This document shows, in pieces, positions 1 to 9,296 of a DNA stretch of 57,973 nucleotides. The stretch lies in contig JAJRWT010000026.1 of assembly GCA_024276675.1 (NCBI GenBank), positions 1-57,973 on the forward strand, written 5' to 3'. The first letter of the stretch is position 1. Each line of letters starts with the position of its first letter. A program made the position numbers and the translations under genes. The notes beneath the pieces are model-generated. The model was given only the letters and a program-made list of their open reading frames with translations, was not told the origin of the DNA and made no database searches. This stretch comes from Myxococcota bacterium. Lineage in GTDB: Bacteria > Myxococcota_A > UBA796 > JAFGLY01.

Positions 1-193
1 CCGGAGCGGCCCATTCCTTCGCCAGGCACATCCGCGCAACCACTTGAAATAGCGCTGCTATTCCGGCGGGTTACGCAGGATGCGCCTGGCTCGAAAGCGA
101 CTCGCCCCGGCTCGGTCCGCCTTTTCCGGATGGGAACTTGTGAGTTCCCCTCCGGAAAAGCCTCCCTTCGCCGGAGCGGCCCATTCCTTCACC
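1..193 (-). repeat. Dispersed structured repeat, copy 1 (plus start of a tandem second unit)
   Basis: This copy is inverted relative to the copies at 14211-14372 and 23684-23805. Read on the minus strand it has a strong hairpin (122-159: outer arms TTTTCCGGA/TCCGGAAAA, inner arms GGGAACT/AGTTCCC), then a long arm made by 78-89 with 22-33, extended by 69-76 with 34-41, and a terminal AATAGC-AGC-GCTATT hairpin (48-62). The first 23 bases recur at 171-193 with one change, so a second unit begins in tandem with a period of 170 bp. It lies just past the stop of the CapA-like gene, so it would precede whatever minus-strand gene lies left of the window. I do not recognise the family. Confidence 0.8.
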
Positions 194-221
194 AGAGACG
201 TGGGGCCGCCTGGCTGCCACG

Positions 222-1592
222 TCAATGGAAGGTGCCATCCTTTGCCAACTGTACGGCGGTGCCGGGGAAGTCCTGGGCCGAGAGCTGGCGCAGCAGGTCG
301 ATGGCTCGCCCATGGGGGTCGGGCCGGGGTACTCCCCTGCCCTCCTGGATGGTTGCCAGGATCCTGCCCCCGAGGAAGCGACCGTCGGAGCCCAGGGTGG
401 CTTCCAGGATGGCGCCAACGCCCAGGTTGCCCGACAGGTTGAAGCGACCGTAGGTGGCGAAGTTGCCCAAAGAATAAGCCACCAGCCGGCCCTTGTAGAT
501 CTCCATTCCACGAAGCACGTGGGGACCGTGCCCCACAACCAGGTCGGCGCCGGCGTCCACCACGGCGTGGGTAAAGGCCCTGAGATCGCCACGGTCTTCG
601 CCGTAGAAGGTCTCGGAACCCTGGGGAACGTAGAGGGCACGAGAGCCTTCGGCTCCACCGTGAAAGCTGACGAACACGATGTCGTGGGTGTTGGCCAGGC
701 TGCTCACGAGGCTGCGGGCCGTGGCAATGTCGCGCAGGTCGTGAGTGGCGGAGCTGGTGTGGAAGGCCACCAACGCCATGGAGAGCCCGTTGACCTCCAG
801 GGAGGCGATGTCGCCGGGACGGCCCGAGTGGGCAATTCCCAGGGCGTCCAGGGTGGCTTCTGTCTGGTTGCGGCATTGCTCGCCGAAGTCGCCCGAGTGG
901 TTGTTGGCAGTGGACACAACGTCGATGCCGGCCCGGGCCAGGTAGGCCCCGTAGCGGGTGGGGCTACGAAAGGCATAGCAGCTCCCCGGGCTGGAATCGG
1001 GCCCACACTTGGTGGTACTGCCGGAATCACACAGGGGACCCTCCAGGTTGGCGAAGGTGAGATCCGCGTCGGCCAGGAGGGCCGAGACGGCGGAGAGCAT
1101 CTGTGCGCCGTCGTCGGGAGGCAGGTAGCCTTCGGGGAAATCAGTCCCCAGCATCATGTCGCCCACGGCCCGGATACGGACGGAACCGCCCGTGGCAGGC
1201 CCGTCCTGGAAGGAATCGGGCGCAGCCTGGGCTGCCTGGGCGGTGAGATCTTCCAGGGCAGCGTTGTCGCGAGCCCTTGGAAGGTATTCCGACAGCTCCG
1301 GGTAGGCGGGGTCCAGGTCCTGAACTCGCTCCCAGGCCTGCAAGACCCGGCTCCAGTCCCGCTGGAGCCAAAAGGCCCACCCCAACTCCCACCAGCAGGA
1401 TGCCCTGGTGGGATCCTGCCGGACGCATTCCTGGAGCATGGCCTCCGCGGCGGTGGCGTCTTTTTGCACCAGGAGCGCCTTTCCCTGCTCGAGGAGGGAG
1501 TCGGGAGTCGCGGCCCGGCCCGGGGAGGCAAGCAGGCCCAGGGCGAGAATGGGCAGGACCATCTCGTGGAAGCGCAACGAGCAAGGGGGCAA
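222..1592 (-). CDS. CapA-family metallophosphatase-like protein with N-terminal TPR region
   Basis: The central and C-terminal parts match the CapA / poly-gamma-glutamate synthesis fold related to metallophosphoesterases: AVGDMMLG, NLEGPL, ANNHSGDFGEQ, VSFHGG, GHGPHVLRGMEIY and YSLGNF occur in the family order. A helical TPR-like stretch of about 90 residues comes first, after a signal peptide (MVLPILALGLLASPGRA). I chose a TTG start at 1592 because GGAGG (1597-1601) sits 4 bases upstream and it gives a positively charged leader; the in-frame ATG at 1562 is the alternative. The longer open frame to 1802 runs into htpG and is not needed. The protein is probably periplasmic. The family name comes from capsule poly-glutamate synthesis, but no other capsule gene is present, so the substrate is unknown. 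Confidence 0.85.
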   Translation of the reverse strand: MPPCSLRFHEMVLPILALGLLASPGRAATPDSLLEQGKALLVQKDATAAEAMLQECVRQDPTRASCWWELGWAFWLQRDWSRVLQAWERVQDLDPAYPELSEYLPRARDNAALEDLTAQAAQAAPDSFQDGPATGGSVRIRAVGDMMLGTDFPEGYLPPDDGAQMLSAVSALLADADLTFANLEGPLCDSGSTTKCGPDSSPGSCYAFRSPTRYGAYLARAGIDVVSTANNHSGDFGEQCRNQTEATLDALGIAHSGRPGDIASLEVNGLSMALVAFHTSSATHDLRDIATARSLVSSLANTHDIVFVSFHGGAEGSRALYVPQGSETFYGEDRGDLRAFTHAVVDAGADLVVGHGPHVLRGMEIYKGRLVAYSLGNFATYGRFNLSGNLGVGAILEATLGSDGRFLGGRILATIQEGRGVPRPDPHGRAIDLLRQLSAQDFPGTAVQLAKDGTFH

Positions 1593-1683
1593 ATGACCTC
1601 CGGGGGAAACGATTGCCGGGGGGCAGGGGATATCATAGCACCCTGCCCCCCTTTGCTCCATGGAAACCCCAGGAGCCGGTATG

Positions 1684-3789
1684 TCAGCTTCCAGGCACGG
1701 GTTCCGTGTCGGCTTCGGTGCCTTTTTCGGTGCCGCCCTCCAGGTCTGCGGGCAGCCCGCCATCGCTTTCTTTCCCGGCGGAGCCGGCATCATCCGCCTC
1801 ATGGTGGTCGATGGGGGCAGTGACGGCCTGCCCTGATTCCACGGTGTGGCCGGTGCTCTGCCCTGGTTCCTGCTGGCTGCCCACGCTCTGCCCTGGTGCG
1901 GACTCGCCGGCAGGGGTATCGCCCGGCTCGCCGGGAACCTGGACGAACGAGGGCAGGCTGGCCTGCAGCATGACCTTCTGGAGACGCTCCACCATGGTGC
2001 TGGGGTCCTTCACTTCGCCTTCGGCCAGACGGGCGTGGTCCAGCAGGAGCCAGGCCAGCGGCTCCAGAGTCGCTGTACGACCCTGTTCCCGCATGCGACC
2101 CAGGTTGCGGATGAGCGGATGCCCCACGTTGATCTCGAGAATACGGAAAGACGGTGGTAGTTCCTGGCGACTCACGCGCAGGATGCGCTCCAGGTTGTGG
2201 CCCAGGGAATGCTCGGCGTCAACCAGCACCGAGGGGGAATCGGTGAGCCGCGTGGAGGGCCGGACTTCCTTCACCTCGTCCTTGAAAAGCTCGGTCAGGT
2301 ATTCGATGAGCGGTTCGGCCTGCTTTCGGGCCTGTTCCTCACCAGGGGCGTCGGACTCGTCATCGGGGATGTCGCCCTTTGCCACGGATTTCAGGGACTT
2401 CCCATCGAACTCGGTCAGGTTCATCACCACCCACTCATCCACCGGATCGCTCATGAGAAGGACCTCCAGGCCCTTGCGCCGAAAACGCTCCAGCAGCGGA
2501 CTCCTGGCGATTCGCTCATTGTCGAGCCCGGTGAGGAACCAGATGTTGTCCTGGCCTTCGGGCATGTCTTCCACCACCTGCTCCAGCGAACGCCAGCCCT
2601 TGTCTGCCGTGCTCCGGAACAGCAACAGCCTGGCGATGGCATCCTTCCTGCTGGAGTCTTCGTGAATGCCCTCTTTGATGACGCGCCCGAACTGCTCCCA
2701 GATGGCCTCGTAGTCCTGGCGCTGGTCCTTCATGAGTTCGCCAAGACGACGAAGAACGCGCTTTATGACCTGCCTCTTCAACTTGCCGACTATGGGAGTC
2801 TTCTGGAGGATCTCACGGGAGACGTTCAGATCCAGGTCGGGCGACTCCACGACCCCGCGAACGAAGCGTAGATAGCGGGGAAGGAGTTCCCTGGCTTCTT
2901 CGAGTACCAGCACTCGCCGGCAGTAGAGCTTCACGCCGATTCGGGTGTCGGGGGCGTCCAGGTCGAAGGGCGGGGTCTTGGGGACGAACAGGAGTGAGTG
3001 AAACTGCAGAGGCCCGTCGCTGGAGAAATGGATGTGTGTGGCGGGTTCCTGCCAGTCACCGGAGACGTGCTTGTAGAAATCTTTGTATTCGTCTTCTTCT
3101 ATTTCGGATGGCAGGCGAGCCCAGAGGGCGGTGGAGCGGTTCACCTTTTCGCCGGCCAACCTTACCGGATAGGCCAGGAAATCGGAGTGACGCTTGATGA
3201 CTTCCTTCAGCTTGTCTTCTTCGAGGAAATCCTTTGCATCTTCGGTGAGATGAAGCACTACGTCGGTGCCACGTTGCTCCTTTTCGCCAGGAGTAAGTTC
3301 GAAGCTGTCGCCACCGTCGGCCGACCACCTGACGGGCTCGGAGCCGGGGAGCGCGGACAGACTGTGGACCTCGACGCGATCCGCCACCATGAAAACAGAG
3401 TAGAAGCCCACGCCGAACTTCCCGATGAGGCCCTCGGTGTTCCCCTCCTTGGCCGCCTGTACGAACGCCCTGGTGCCTGAGCGGGCGATGGTGCCAAGGT
3501 TCTGGATGATCTCTTCGCGGGTCATGCCGATACCGTTGTCGCGAACGGTCAGCGTGTTGGCGTCTTTGTCTGCCAGGATCTCGATCTGGGGCTCCGAGTC
3601 GCAGGGGAGCAGATCCTCGCGGTGAAGTGCCTCGTAACGGGCACGGTCCAGGGCATCCGAAGCGTTGGAGATGAGTTCGCGCAAGAACACCTGGGTATCG
3701 GAGTAGAAAGAATGTACCACCAGGTCGAGGATCTGGCGGGTTTCGGCCTCGAAGCGATGGGTTTCTGCAGAGTTGGGCTGCGTTGACAA
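1684..3789 (-). CDS. htpG: Molecular chaperone HtpG (Hsp90)
   Basis: ATP-dependent cytosolic chaperone of the Hsp90 family. The N-terminal GHKL ATPase motifs are clear: [18 protein letters not shown], then [11 protein letters not shown] and GTIARSGT, followed by the middle and dimerisation domains. At 701 residues it is about 75 longer than the E. coli protein. The excess is a low-complexity acidic tail after [10 protein letters not shown], rich in Gly, Glu, Asp, Ser and Gln, probably disordered. The start is TTG at 3789, with GGAGG (3795-3799) 5 bases upstream, and gives [20 protein letters not shown], a normal HtpG N terminus. It is divergent from gyrA and may share a ~300 bp promoter region with it. 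Confidence 0.97.
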   Translation of the reverse strand: MSTQPNSAETHRFEAETRQILDLVVHSFYSDTQVFLRELISNASDALDRARYEALHREDLLPCDSEPQIEILADKDANTLTVRDNGIGMTREEIIQNLGTIARSGTRAFVQAAKEGNTEGLIGKFGVGFYSVFMVADRVEVHSLSALPGSEPVRWSADGGDSFELTPGEKEQRGTDVVLHLTEDAKDFLEEDKLKEVIKRHSDFLAYPVRLAGEKVNRSTALWARLPSEIEEDEYKDFYKHVSGDWQEPATHIHFSSDGPLQFHSLLFVPKTPPFDLDAPDTRIGVKLYCRRVLVLEEARELLPRYLRFVRGVVESPDLDLNVSREILQKTPIVGKLKRQVIKRVLRRLGELMKDQRQDYEAIWEQFGRVIKEGIHEDSSRKDAIARLLLFRSTADKGWRSLEQVVEDMPEGQDNIWFLTGLDNERIARSPLLERFRRKGLEVLLMSDPVDEWVVMNLTEFDGKSLKSVAKGDIPDDESDAPGEEQARKQAEPLIEYLTELFKDEVKEVRPSTRLTDSPSVLVDAEHSLGHNLERILRVSRQELPPSFRILEINVGHPLIRNLGRMREQGRTATLEPLAWLLLDHARLAEGEVKDPSTMVERLQKVMLQASLPSFVQVPGEPGDTPAGESAPGQSVGSQQEPGQSTGHTVESGQAVTAPIDHHEADDAGSAGKESDGGLPADLEGGTEKGTEADTEPVPGS

Positions 3790-4090
3790 GGGAACCTCCG
3801 TTCATTGGCAGGGGCGGGAGGCAGAAGACAGCGCCCTGCTGCCCGCACCATGGTGGGAATCTACCGTGAATGCCGTTGGGGGGAAAGAAAAGGAAACGTT
3901 GGACCAAAGGGATTATCCGGAAATCTACAAGATGGGGACCGGCTTGAATCCTGGGCAGGTTGCAGGTCCATCCGCACGCATACCTGGAAGAAGCGCTGCC
4001 TGCTGTGGGCCAGAGGAGCTACGCCGGGTTAGATCTTCCGAGGCTGAGCTGTTCCCTTCCGCCCACATGGTCCTCTTTCAGGATACGAGC

Positions 4091-6622
4091 ATGGATGAAT
4101 TTGCGCACACTATCGTCGGCGTCAACATCGAAGACGAGATGCGATCCTCCTACCTTGACTACTCGATGTCGGTCATCATCGGCAGGGCCCTGCCCGACGT
4201 TCGTGATGGCTTGAAGCCGGTCCATCGGCGGATTCTCTACGCCATGTTTCGTGAAGGAATGCTGTCGAACCGGCGCTACTCCAAGTGTGCAGGTGTTGTG
4301 GGCGAAGTCCTCAAGAAATACCACCCCCACGGCGACAGCGCCGTGTACGACGCCCTCGTGCGCATGGCCCAGCCCTGGAACATGAGGCACCCGCTGGTGG
4401 ACGGCCAGGGCAACTTCGGCTCCGTGGACGGCGATGCCCCCGCCGCCTATCGTTATACCGAATGCCGCATGACCCGCCTGGCCGAAGATCTCCTCGCCGA
4501 CATCGACAAGGAAACAATCCCCTTCATCGCCAACTTCGACGGCTCCACCACCGAGCCCACCGTTCTGCCCACGCGCATTCCCAATCTCCTGCTGAACGGC
4601 TCCGAAGGGATCGCCGTGGGCATGGCCACCAAGATCCCTCCCCACAACCTGGGCGAAATCGTAGAGGCATGCAAGGCTCTGTTGCTCAACCCCCACCTGA
4701 GCGTGAAAGACCTGATGCTCCACGTTCCAGGACCCGACTTCCCGACTGCCGCGTTCATCTATGGCCGTAAGGGCCTCAACGACGCCTACACCACCGGTCG
4801 AGGCCGAATCGTTGTACGGGGCAAGGCCAACTTCGAAGAACTCAAGAACGGGCGAACCGCCATTATCATCGACGAACTTCCATTCCAGGTCAACAAGGCC
4901 CGCCTGGTGGAAGAGATCGCCGCCCTTGTGAAGAACAAGCGCATCGACAGCATCGCCGCCCTCCGCGACGAATCCGACCGCCAGGGAATGCGTATCGTAG
5001 TAGAACTCAAGCGCGATGCCCTCCCGGAGATCGTCCTCAACCAGCTCTACAAGCACAGCTCCCTTCAGAGCACCTTCGGCGTGCTCATGCTGGCCATCGT
5101 CGAAAACCGGCCCCAGGTGCTGAACCTCAAGCAGATGCTCAGCCATTTCCTGTCCCACAGGCGAGTGGTCACCACGCGGCGTATCCAGTTCGAACTTCAG
5201 AAGGCGCGCAACAGGGTCCACATCCTGGAAGGCTACCGCGTAGCCCTGGACCACCTTGACCAGGTGATCGCCATAATCAGGGGCAGCCGCACACCGGCCG
5301 AAGCCCGCACCGGCCTGATGGAAAACTTCAGCCTGACCCAGATCCAGGCCCAGGCCATCCTGGATCTGCGCCTGCAACGCCTGACAGGGCTCGAGCGCGA
5401 AAAGATCGAGGCGGAACACGCCGAGCTACTGCGCAAGATTGCTCACTGGGAAGACATCCTCGCCAATCCCCAGCGGCTGACCCAGCTACTCATCGACGAG
5501 CTGGACGAAGTCAAGTCCCGCTACGCCAACCCCCGCCGCACCAGGATCGTCGAAAACATCGGAGAACTCTCAATCGAAGACCTCATCGCCGAAGAAGACC
5601 AGATCGTCACAATCTCTCACGCCGGCTATGTCAAGCGCACCCCCAAGACCGAATACGACGTCCAGCGCCGGGGCGGCATGGGGCGAAAGGCCATGCGCAC
5701 CAGGGCCGAAGACTTCGTGGCCAATATCTTCGTGGCCAACACCCATGACGCCCTCCTGGTCTTCACCAACCGCGGGCGGATGTACAAGCTCCAGGTCTAC
5801 GACGTTCCCCAGGTCAGCCGCATCGGCCGGGGGCGTCCCATCGTCAACCTGGTTCCCTTCCACCCTGAAGAAAAGGTGGCCGCGGTCCTGAGCGTGCGGG
5901 GCATGGAGTCCCTTGGCGATCTCATCTTCTGCAGCCGGCGCGGCCTGGTGAAGCGCACTCCCCTTTCAGCCTACGTGAACATCCGCAGCAACGGGATCAT
6001 CGCCGCCGACGTGGCCGAGGACGACGAACTACTCACCGTGCGCCTCAGTGATTCCCAGGGGCACATCCTGCTCACTACGCGCGGCGGCTACGCCATCCGT
6101 TTTCCCATGGAGCAGGTGCGCACCATGGGTCGCGTGGCCCGCGGCGTGAAAGGAATCCAACTCCGTGAATCCGACGAAGTGGTGGATATGCAGGTGGTGA
6201 GCGACCAACTGGGGAAAACCCTGCTCACGGTCACCAGCTACGGCTACGGCAAGCGCACGCACCTGACCGAGTACCGTCACCAGAAACGCAGTGGCAAGGG
6301 GCTCATCGACATCAAGACCGGCACACGCAACGGCGACGTGGTGGGAGTCACCCTGGTCCACGAAGAAGACCGCGTCATGCTGGTCACCGATTCGGGCAGG
6401 GCCATACAGATCCCGGCAAACGGCATCAGCGTGGTCAAGAGAAACACGCTGGGCGTTCGGTTGATGCGCGTGGACGAAGACGAACGCATTGTCTCCATTG
6501 CCCGCGTGGTGGAAGACAACGGCAACGCCGACGGTTCCGACGAGCCGCCGGAGCCACCCACCGAGGGCTCCGAAGCACCCGCCACGGAATCCGCCCCGCC
6601 AGTCTTACAAACGGACCAATAG
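4091..6622 (+). CDS. gyrA: DNA gyrase subunit A
   Basis: Breakage-reunion subunit of DNA gyrase, which introduces negative supercoils with GyrB (not in the window). The ATG at 4091 has AGGA 7 bases upstream and makes an 843-residue protein. With this start the catalytic tyrosine (AYRYTE) is residue 122 and the quinolone-region Ser and Asp ([10 protein letters not shown]) are residues 83 and 87, as in E. coli, so the QRDR looks wild type. The GyrA box, which separates GyrA from ParC, is present near residue 525 as QRRGGMGR, with Met where Lys is usual. The six-bladed C-terminal domain is followed by a short Pro/Glu-rich tail. An upstream extension of the frame to 3773 has no ribosome site. The lipoprotein gene 16 bases downstream is probably co-transcribed. 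Confidence 0.97.
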   Translation: MDEFAHTIVGVNIEDEMRSSYLDYSMSVIIGRALPDVRDGLKPVHRRILYAMFREGMLSNRRYSKCAGVVGEVLKKYHPHGDSAVYDALVRMAQPWNMRHPLVDGQGNFGSVDGDAPAAYRYTECRMTRLAEDLLADIDKETIPFIANFDGSTTEPTVLPTRIPNLLLNGSEGIAVGMATKIPPHNLGEIVEACKALLLNPHLSVKDLMLHVPGPDFPTAAFIYGRKGLNDAYTTGRGRIVVRGKANFEELKNGRTAIIIDELPFQVNKARLVEEIAALVKNKRIDSIAALRDESDRQGMRIVVELKRDALPEIVLNQLYKHSSLQSTFGVLMLAIVENRPQVLNLKQMLSHFLSHRRVVTTRRIQFELQKARNRVHILEGYRVALDHLDQVIAIIRGSRTPAEARTGLMENFSLTQIQAQAILDLRLQRLTGLEREKIEAEHAELLRKIAHWEDILANPQRLTQLLIDELDEVKSRYANPRRTRIVENIGELSIEDLIAEEDQIVTISHAGYVKRTPKTEYDVQRRGGMGRKAMRTRAEDFVANIFVANTHDALLVFTNRGRMYKLQVYDVPQVSRIGRGRPIVNLVPFHPEEKVAAVLSVRGMESLGDLIFCSRRGLVKRTPLSAYVNIRSNGIIAADVAEDDELLTVRLSDSQGHILLTTRGGYAIRFPMEQVRTMGRVARGVKGIQLRESDEVVDMQVVSDQLGKTLLTVTSYGYGKRTHLTEYRHQKRSGKGLIDIKTGTRNGDVVGVTLVHEEDRVMLVTDSGRAIQIPANGISVVKRNTLGVRLMRVDEDERIVSIARVVEDNGNADGSDEPPEPPTEGSEAPATESAPPVLQTDQ

Positions 6623-6638
6623 CAGCCCCACCAGGCCC

Positions 6639-8150
6639 ATGACAAACACCTCCCGCATTTTCCTTTTCCTGTTGGCCCCGCTCGTGTTGACCGCTACGGG
6701 CTGCGTCCATGCGCCCCCTCCCCCCATGGCGATCTACGCCTCCGGCGACCACGAAACAGCCTTGGCTGCCCAGTCACAGCTTGCCGCCGTCCCAGGTATC
6801 GACCAGGCCCTGGAAAACTGCCGTCTTGCCTCCATGGCAATTGCAATGGGCAACGACAGGCTCGCCGAAACCGCGCTGCGCCGGGCCGTGGGCATCATGC
6901 AGAGCTTCCAGGCCGAAGGTGAGTGGCGGGCCATGATGGGCGCAGAATCGTCCAAGGAATGGAAGGGCGAGCCCTACGAAAAACTCATGGCCTTTCTCTA
7001 CCTGGGTATTTTGCTCTACGAAAAGGGTGACTACGGAAACGCCCTGGCCATGTTCAAGTCGGCCGTCCTGGCAGACACCGGCACCGTCGAAGAACGCTAC
7101 CGTTCCGACTTCATACCGGCCTTCCTCATGCAAGCCATGGCCTATTCTGCGGTACACGAGCCACCAAATGCCCAGCAGGCCATGACCCGGGCCGTGGACT
7201 CCCTCTACAGCAGAGCCGTGGTGGACATGCTTTCCACCGCCATCCTGGACATAGTGGTGCCAGGGGGCAGCCCGACCGCCAACCGGGCCGCCAAAGCCGC
7301 CCTTCTGTCGGGCCTTCCGGCGGGAGTCTCCGTACACCCCCGAGAACCCATCCTGGCCATCGAGGCCACTCTCTCCCAGGCCACCGACATCCTTCACTTG
7401 CAGTTGGACCGGCCCCGCAGGGACCGCCTGCCATCGCTCCGTGGCTTCACAACATCCCAACTGGAGTCCGCGTTCGACGTGATGGAGCCCATCTCCGTCC
7501 AGTGGATTGCCCGAGCACGAGAAATCCCCACGAAGGCCCTGGACATCCCGCAGCACGACGTACTCGCCCTGCAAGCCCTCCTGGACGACCCACCGCCTGT
7601 GATCCTCCTGGTGGAACAAGGCAGGGGTCCGCACAAGATCTCCGAAGGCCGTTACGACGAAATCCTCCGCATCGTGCCCTCCGGCCCTGATCCGGGCCCA
7701 CCCAGGGTGTCCCTGGATGCCACCCCCCTGGACGCCATCCAACTGGACAGCATCACCTACCAGGCTACTACCCGCGGCGGCCGGAAGGTGGACGCATTCC
7801 TGAAGGGCAAGGCCGTCTTCAAAGACTCCACCATGATCACCGGCTTCACCCTCCTACAATTGGGCGACATAGCCGACATGGCCGACGCTGACGGGGCCGC
7901 CACTGCGCTCCGCGTTGCTGGGCTGGCCTCCATGCTGGTAAGTGCAGCCACCAACCCGGCAGCCGACACCCGCGAATGGGCACTCATCCCGGAAGGTATC
8001 TGGCTCGTGCCGGTAAGGAGCCCTCCGGGCAAGCACCACCTGCAGATCAACGACCGAACCTATACGCTGGATGTGCCGACCCGGGGCTCATCACTCTGTC
8101 TCATCCCCAGGCTGGCTCCCGGCGGAGCTTCCAGCATTCCATCCCATTGA
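6639..8150 (+). CDS. COG3014-like outer-membrane lipoprotein
   Basis: A 503-residue lipoprotein. The signal MTNTSRIFLFLLAPLVLTATGC ends in a lipobox with Cys22. The N-terminal third is TPR-like (YLGILLYEKGDYGNALAMFKS), and the rest has no motif I can assign. I call it COG3014-like from the overall pattern and especially from context: in gamma-proteobacteria a COG3014 lipoprotein is followed by an LpoB-like protein and a YcfL (DUF1425) protein, and that order occurs here. The role is unknown, but the partners suggest the cell envelope and peptidoglycan synthesis. It begins 16 bases after gyrA. Confidence 0.75.
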   Translation: MTNTSRIFLFLLAPLVLTATGCVHAPPPPMAIYASGDHETALAAQSQLAAVPGIDQALENCRLASMAIAMGNDRLAETALRRAVGIMQSFQAEGEWRAMMGAESSKEWKGEPYEKLMAFLYLGILLYEKGDYGNALAMFKSAVLADTGTVEERYRSDFIPAFLMQAMAYSAVHEPPNAQQAMTRAVDSLYSRAVVDMLSTAILDIVVPGGSPTANRAAKAALLSGLPAGVSVHPREPILAIEATLSQATDILHLQLDRPRRDRLPSLRGFTTSQLESAFDVMEPISVQWIARAREIPTKALDIPQHDVLALQALLDDPPPVILLVEQGRGPHKISEGRYDEILRIVPSGPDPGPPRVSLDATPLDAIQLDSITYQATTRGGRKVDAFLKGKAVFKDSTMITGFTLLQLGDIADMADADGAATALRVAGLASMLVSAATNPAADTREWALIPEGIWLVPVRSPPGKHHLQINDRTYTLDVPTRGSSLCLIPRLAPGGASSIPSH

Positions 8151-8250
8151 ATCCACAACTTGCCGCCGACACGATTCCGGGCGACCCTGTCGAAAAAGGC
8201 AGCAACGGACCACCGGCCCGAGGACGAGCCCGAGCACAGGAGATCCAGAC

Positions 8251-8862
8251 ATGTCAGTTCAGCCCACTCACCACAGCTATCTCGTGACTCTGCCCCTTGC
8301 GGCAGCACTCCTGCTGCCATCCTGCGCTGCCAGGACGGTCCAAACCACCTACGTGGACCCCGACGCCTACGGTGCTGTTGAAGGTACCGGCATCGAGGCT
8401 CGCGATGTGCGTACCGTGGCCAGCCAGATGGCTTCGGAACTCATGGCCAGTCCAGCCGTGTCCGGATTCGCCGGCACGGCACGGATTGCGGTCCTGCCCG
8501 TGGAAAACCGCTCCAGGTTCCTCATCGACCAGGAGATCTTCACCACTCTCATCACCGACATGCTCATACAGAACGCGGCGGGCAGACTGGCCATCCTCAA
8601 CCGCGACATCGTGGACCAGATCATGAAGGAAAGGGAAATGAAACGCTCCGGGCAGGTGGATGCCGGCCAACTCCAGGCCCTGGCGGGAGCCGACTTTTTC
8701 CTGGAAGGCGAAGTCAGGAGCCTGTCCGCCTCCAGCGCGGCGGCACAGAGTGACTACGTGGTGATCCGCTTCCAACTCACAAATGCCGAAACCGGCATCG
8801 TCGTCTGGTCCAACAGCTACCAGATGAAGAAGGAGGGTTCATGGGGAGTAATGTACCAATGA
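8251..8862 (+). CDS. LpoB-like lipoprotein (penicillin-binding protein activator family)
   Basis: Lipoprotein of 203 residues; the signal ends in LLLPSC. The mature part matches the LpoB/PF13036 pattern: IAVLPVENRSRF, ITDMLIQ, RLAILNRDIVDQIMKE, AGADFFLEGEV and VVIRFQLTNAETGIVVWSN. In enterobacteria LpoB is an outer-membrane lipoprotein that activates the bifunctional peptidoglycan synthase PBP1B; whether this distant member does so is inference. AGGAG (8238-8242) lies 8 bases before the ATG. Its stop codon overlaps the next gene. Confidence 0.82.
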   Translation: MSVQPTHHSYLVTLPLAAALLLPSCAARTVQTTYVDPDAYGAVEGTGIEARDVRTVASQMASELMASPAVSGFAGTARIAVLPVENRSRFLIDQEIFTTLITDMLIQNAAGRLAILNRDIVDQIMKEREMKRSGQVDAGQLQALAGADFFLEGEVRSLSASSAAAQSDYVVIRFQLTNAETGIVVWSNSYQMKKEGSWGVMYQ

Positions 8863-9248
8863 AGCACCTGCTGATCTTCCTGCTGCTCTTTTCCACTGCC
8901 TGCGCCTGGTATGGTCCCGCACCAGCCGCCACCGTGGGCGGAATCCAGCCCTATGGCAACGTACTGGCCATGGACCGGGCCGTCTGGAGGTTGGTGGCCG
9001 CTGGTAGTCTCCGCGAAACCCGCTCCACCGACAATCGCCTCGGGGTGGAGTTGGAGCTTCACAACCTGTCCACCATGGATCTATCGGTGCAGGTCCGCAC
9101 GGTCTTCCGCGACAAAGACGGTATGCCAACCAATGAACAGGCGAACTGGCAGATGTTGGTCTTGCCCCGCGGCGATTCCCTGCTCTATGAATCCCGCAGC
9201 TTGACCGAAGGCGCCCAGGCCTACACCATCCAGATCCGATCCCCCTGA
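8841..9248 (+). CDS. YcfL-like (DUF1425) lipoprotein
   Basis: A small lipoprotein of 135 residues whose signal ends in LLLFSTAC. The body (RLGVELELHNLSTMDLSVQVRTVFRDKDG, followed by WQMLVLPRGDSLLYESRSL) fits the immunoglobulin-like YcfL/DUF1425 pattern, in which two-component beta-sandwich secretion-type lipoproteins sit beside LpoB. Two starts are possible: ATG 8841, with AGGAGG at 8831-8836, overlapping the previous gene by 22 bases, or ATG 8859, which makes an ATGA overlap with its stop. Either way translation is coupled. The function is not established. Confidence 0.75.
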   Translation: MGSNVPMKHLLIFLLLFSTACAWYGPAPAATVGGIQPYGNVLAMDRAVWRLVAAGSLRETRSTDNRLGVELELHNLSTMDLSVQVRTVFRDKDGMPTNEQANWQMLVLPRGDSLLYESRSLTEGAQAYTIQIRSP

Positions 9249-9263
9249 ACCTGGACCACCACG

Positions 9264-9296
9264 GCAGGGAGCAGGTCTACCCAAGACCAACCCTGC
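9264..9296. terminator. Bidirectional terminator-like hairpin
   Basis: It lies between convergent genes (YcfL-like, plus; GGEEF protein, minus). The outer arms GCAGGG (9264-9269) and CCCTGC (9291-9296) enclose an inner GGTCT/AGACC stem. There is no clear U tract, so its efficiency is uncertain. Confidence 0.5.

Noticed and set aside
225..1823. A 532-codon open frame on the plus strand opposite the CapA-like gene
   Set aside because: Its product is low-complexity Gly/Val/Gln-rich with no domain, while the minus-strand frame has clear CapA motifs. GC-rich DNA leaves long antisense frames.
4019..5419. A 466-codon minus-strand frame inside gyrA
   Set aside because: It is antisense to the conserved GyrA core and has no domain or ribosome site.
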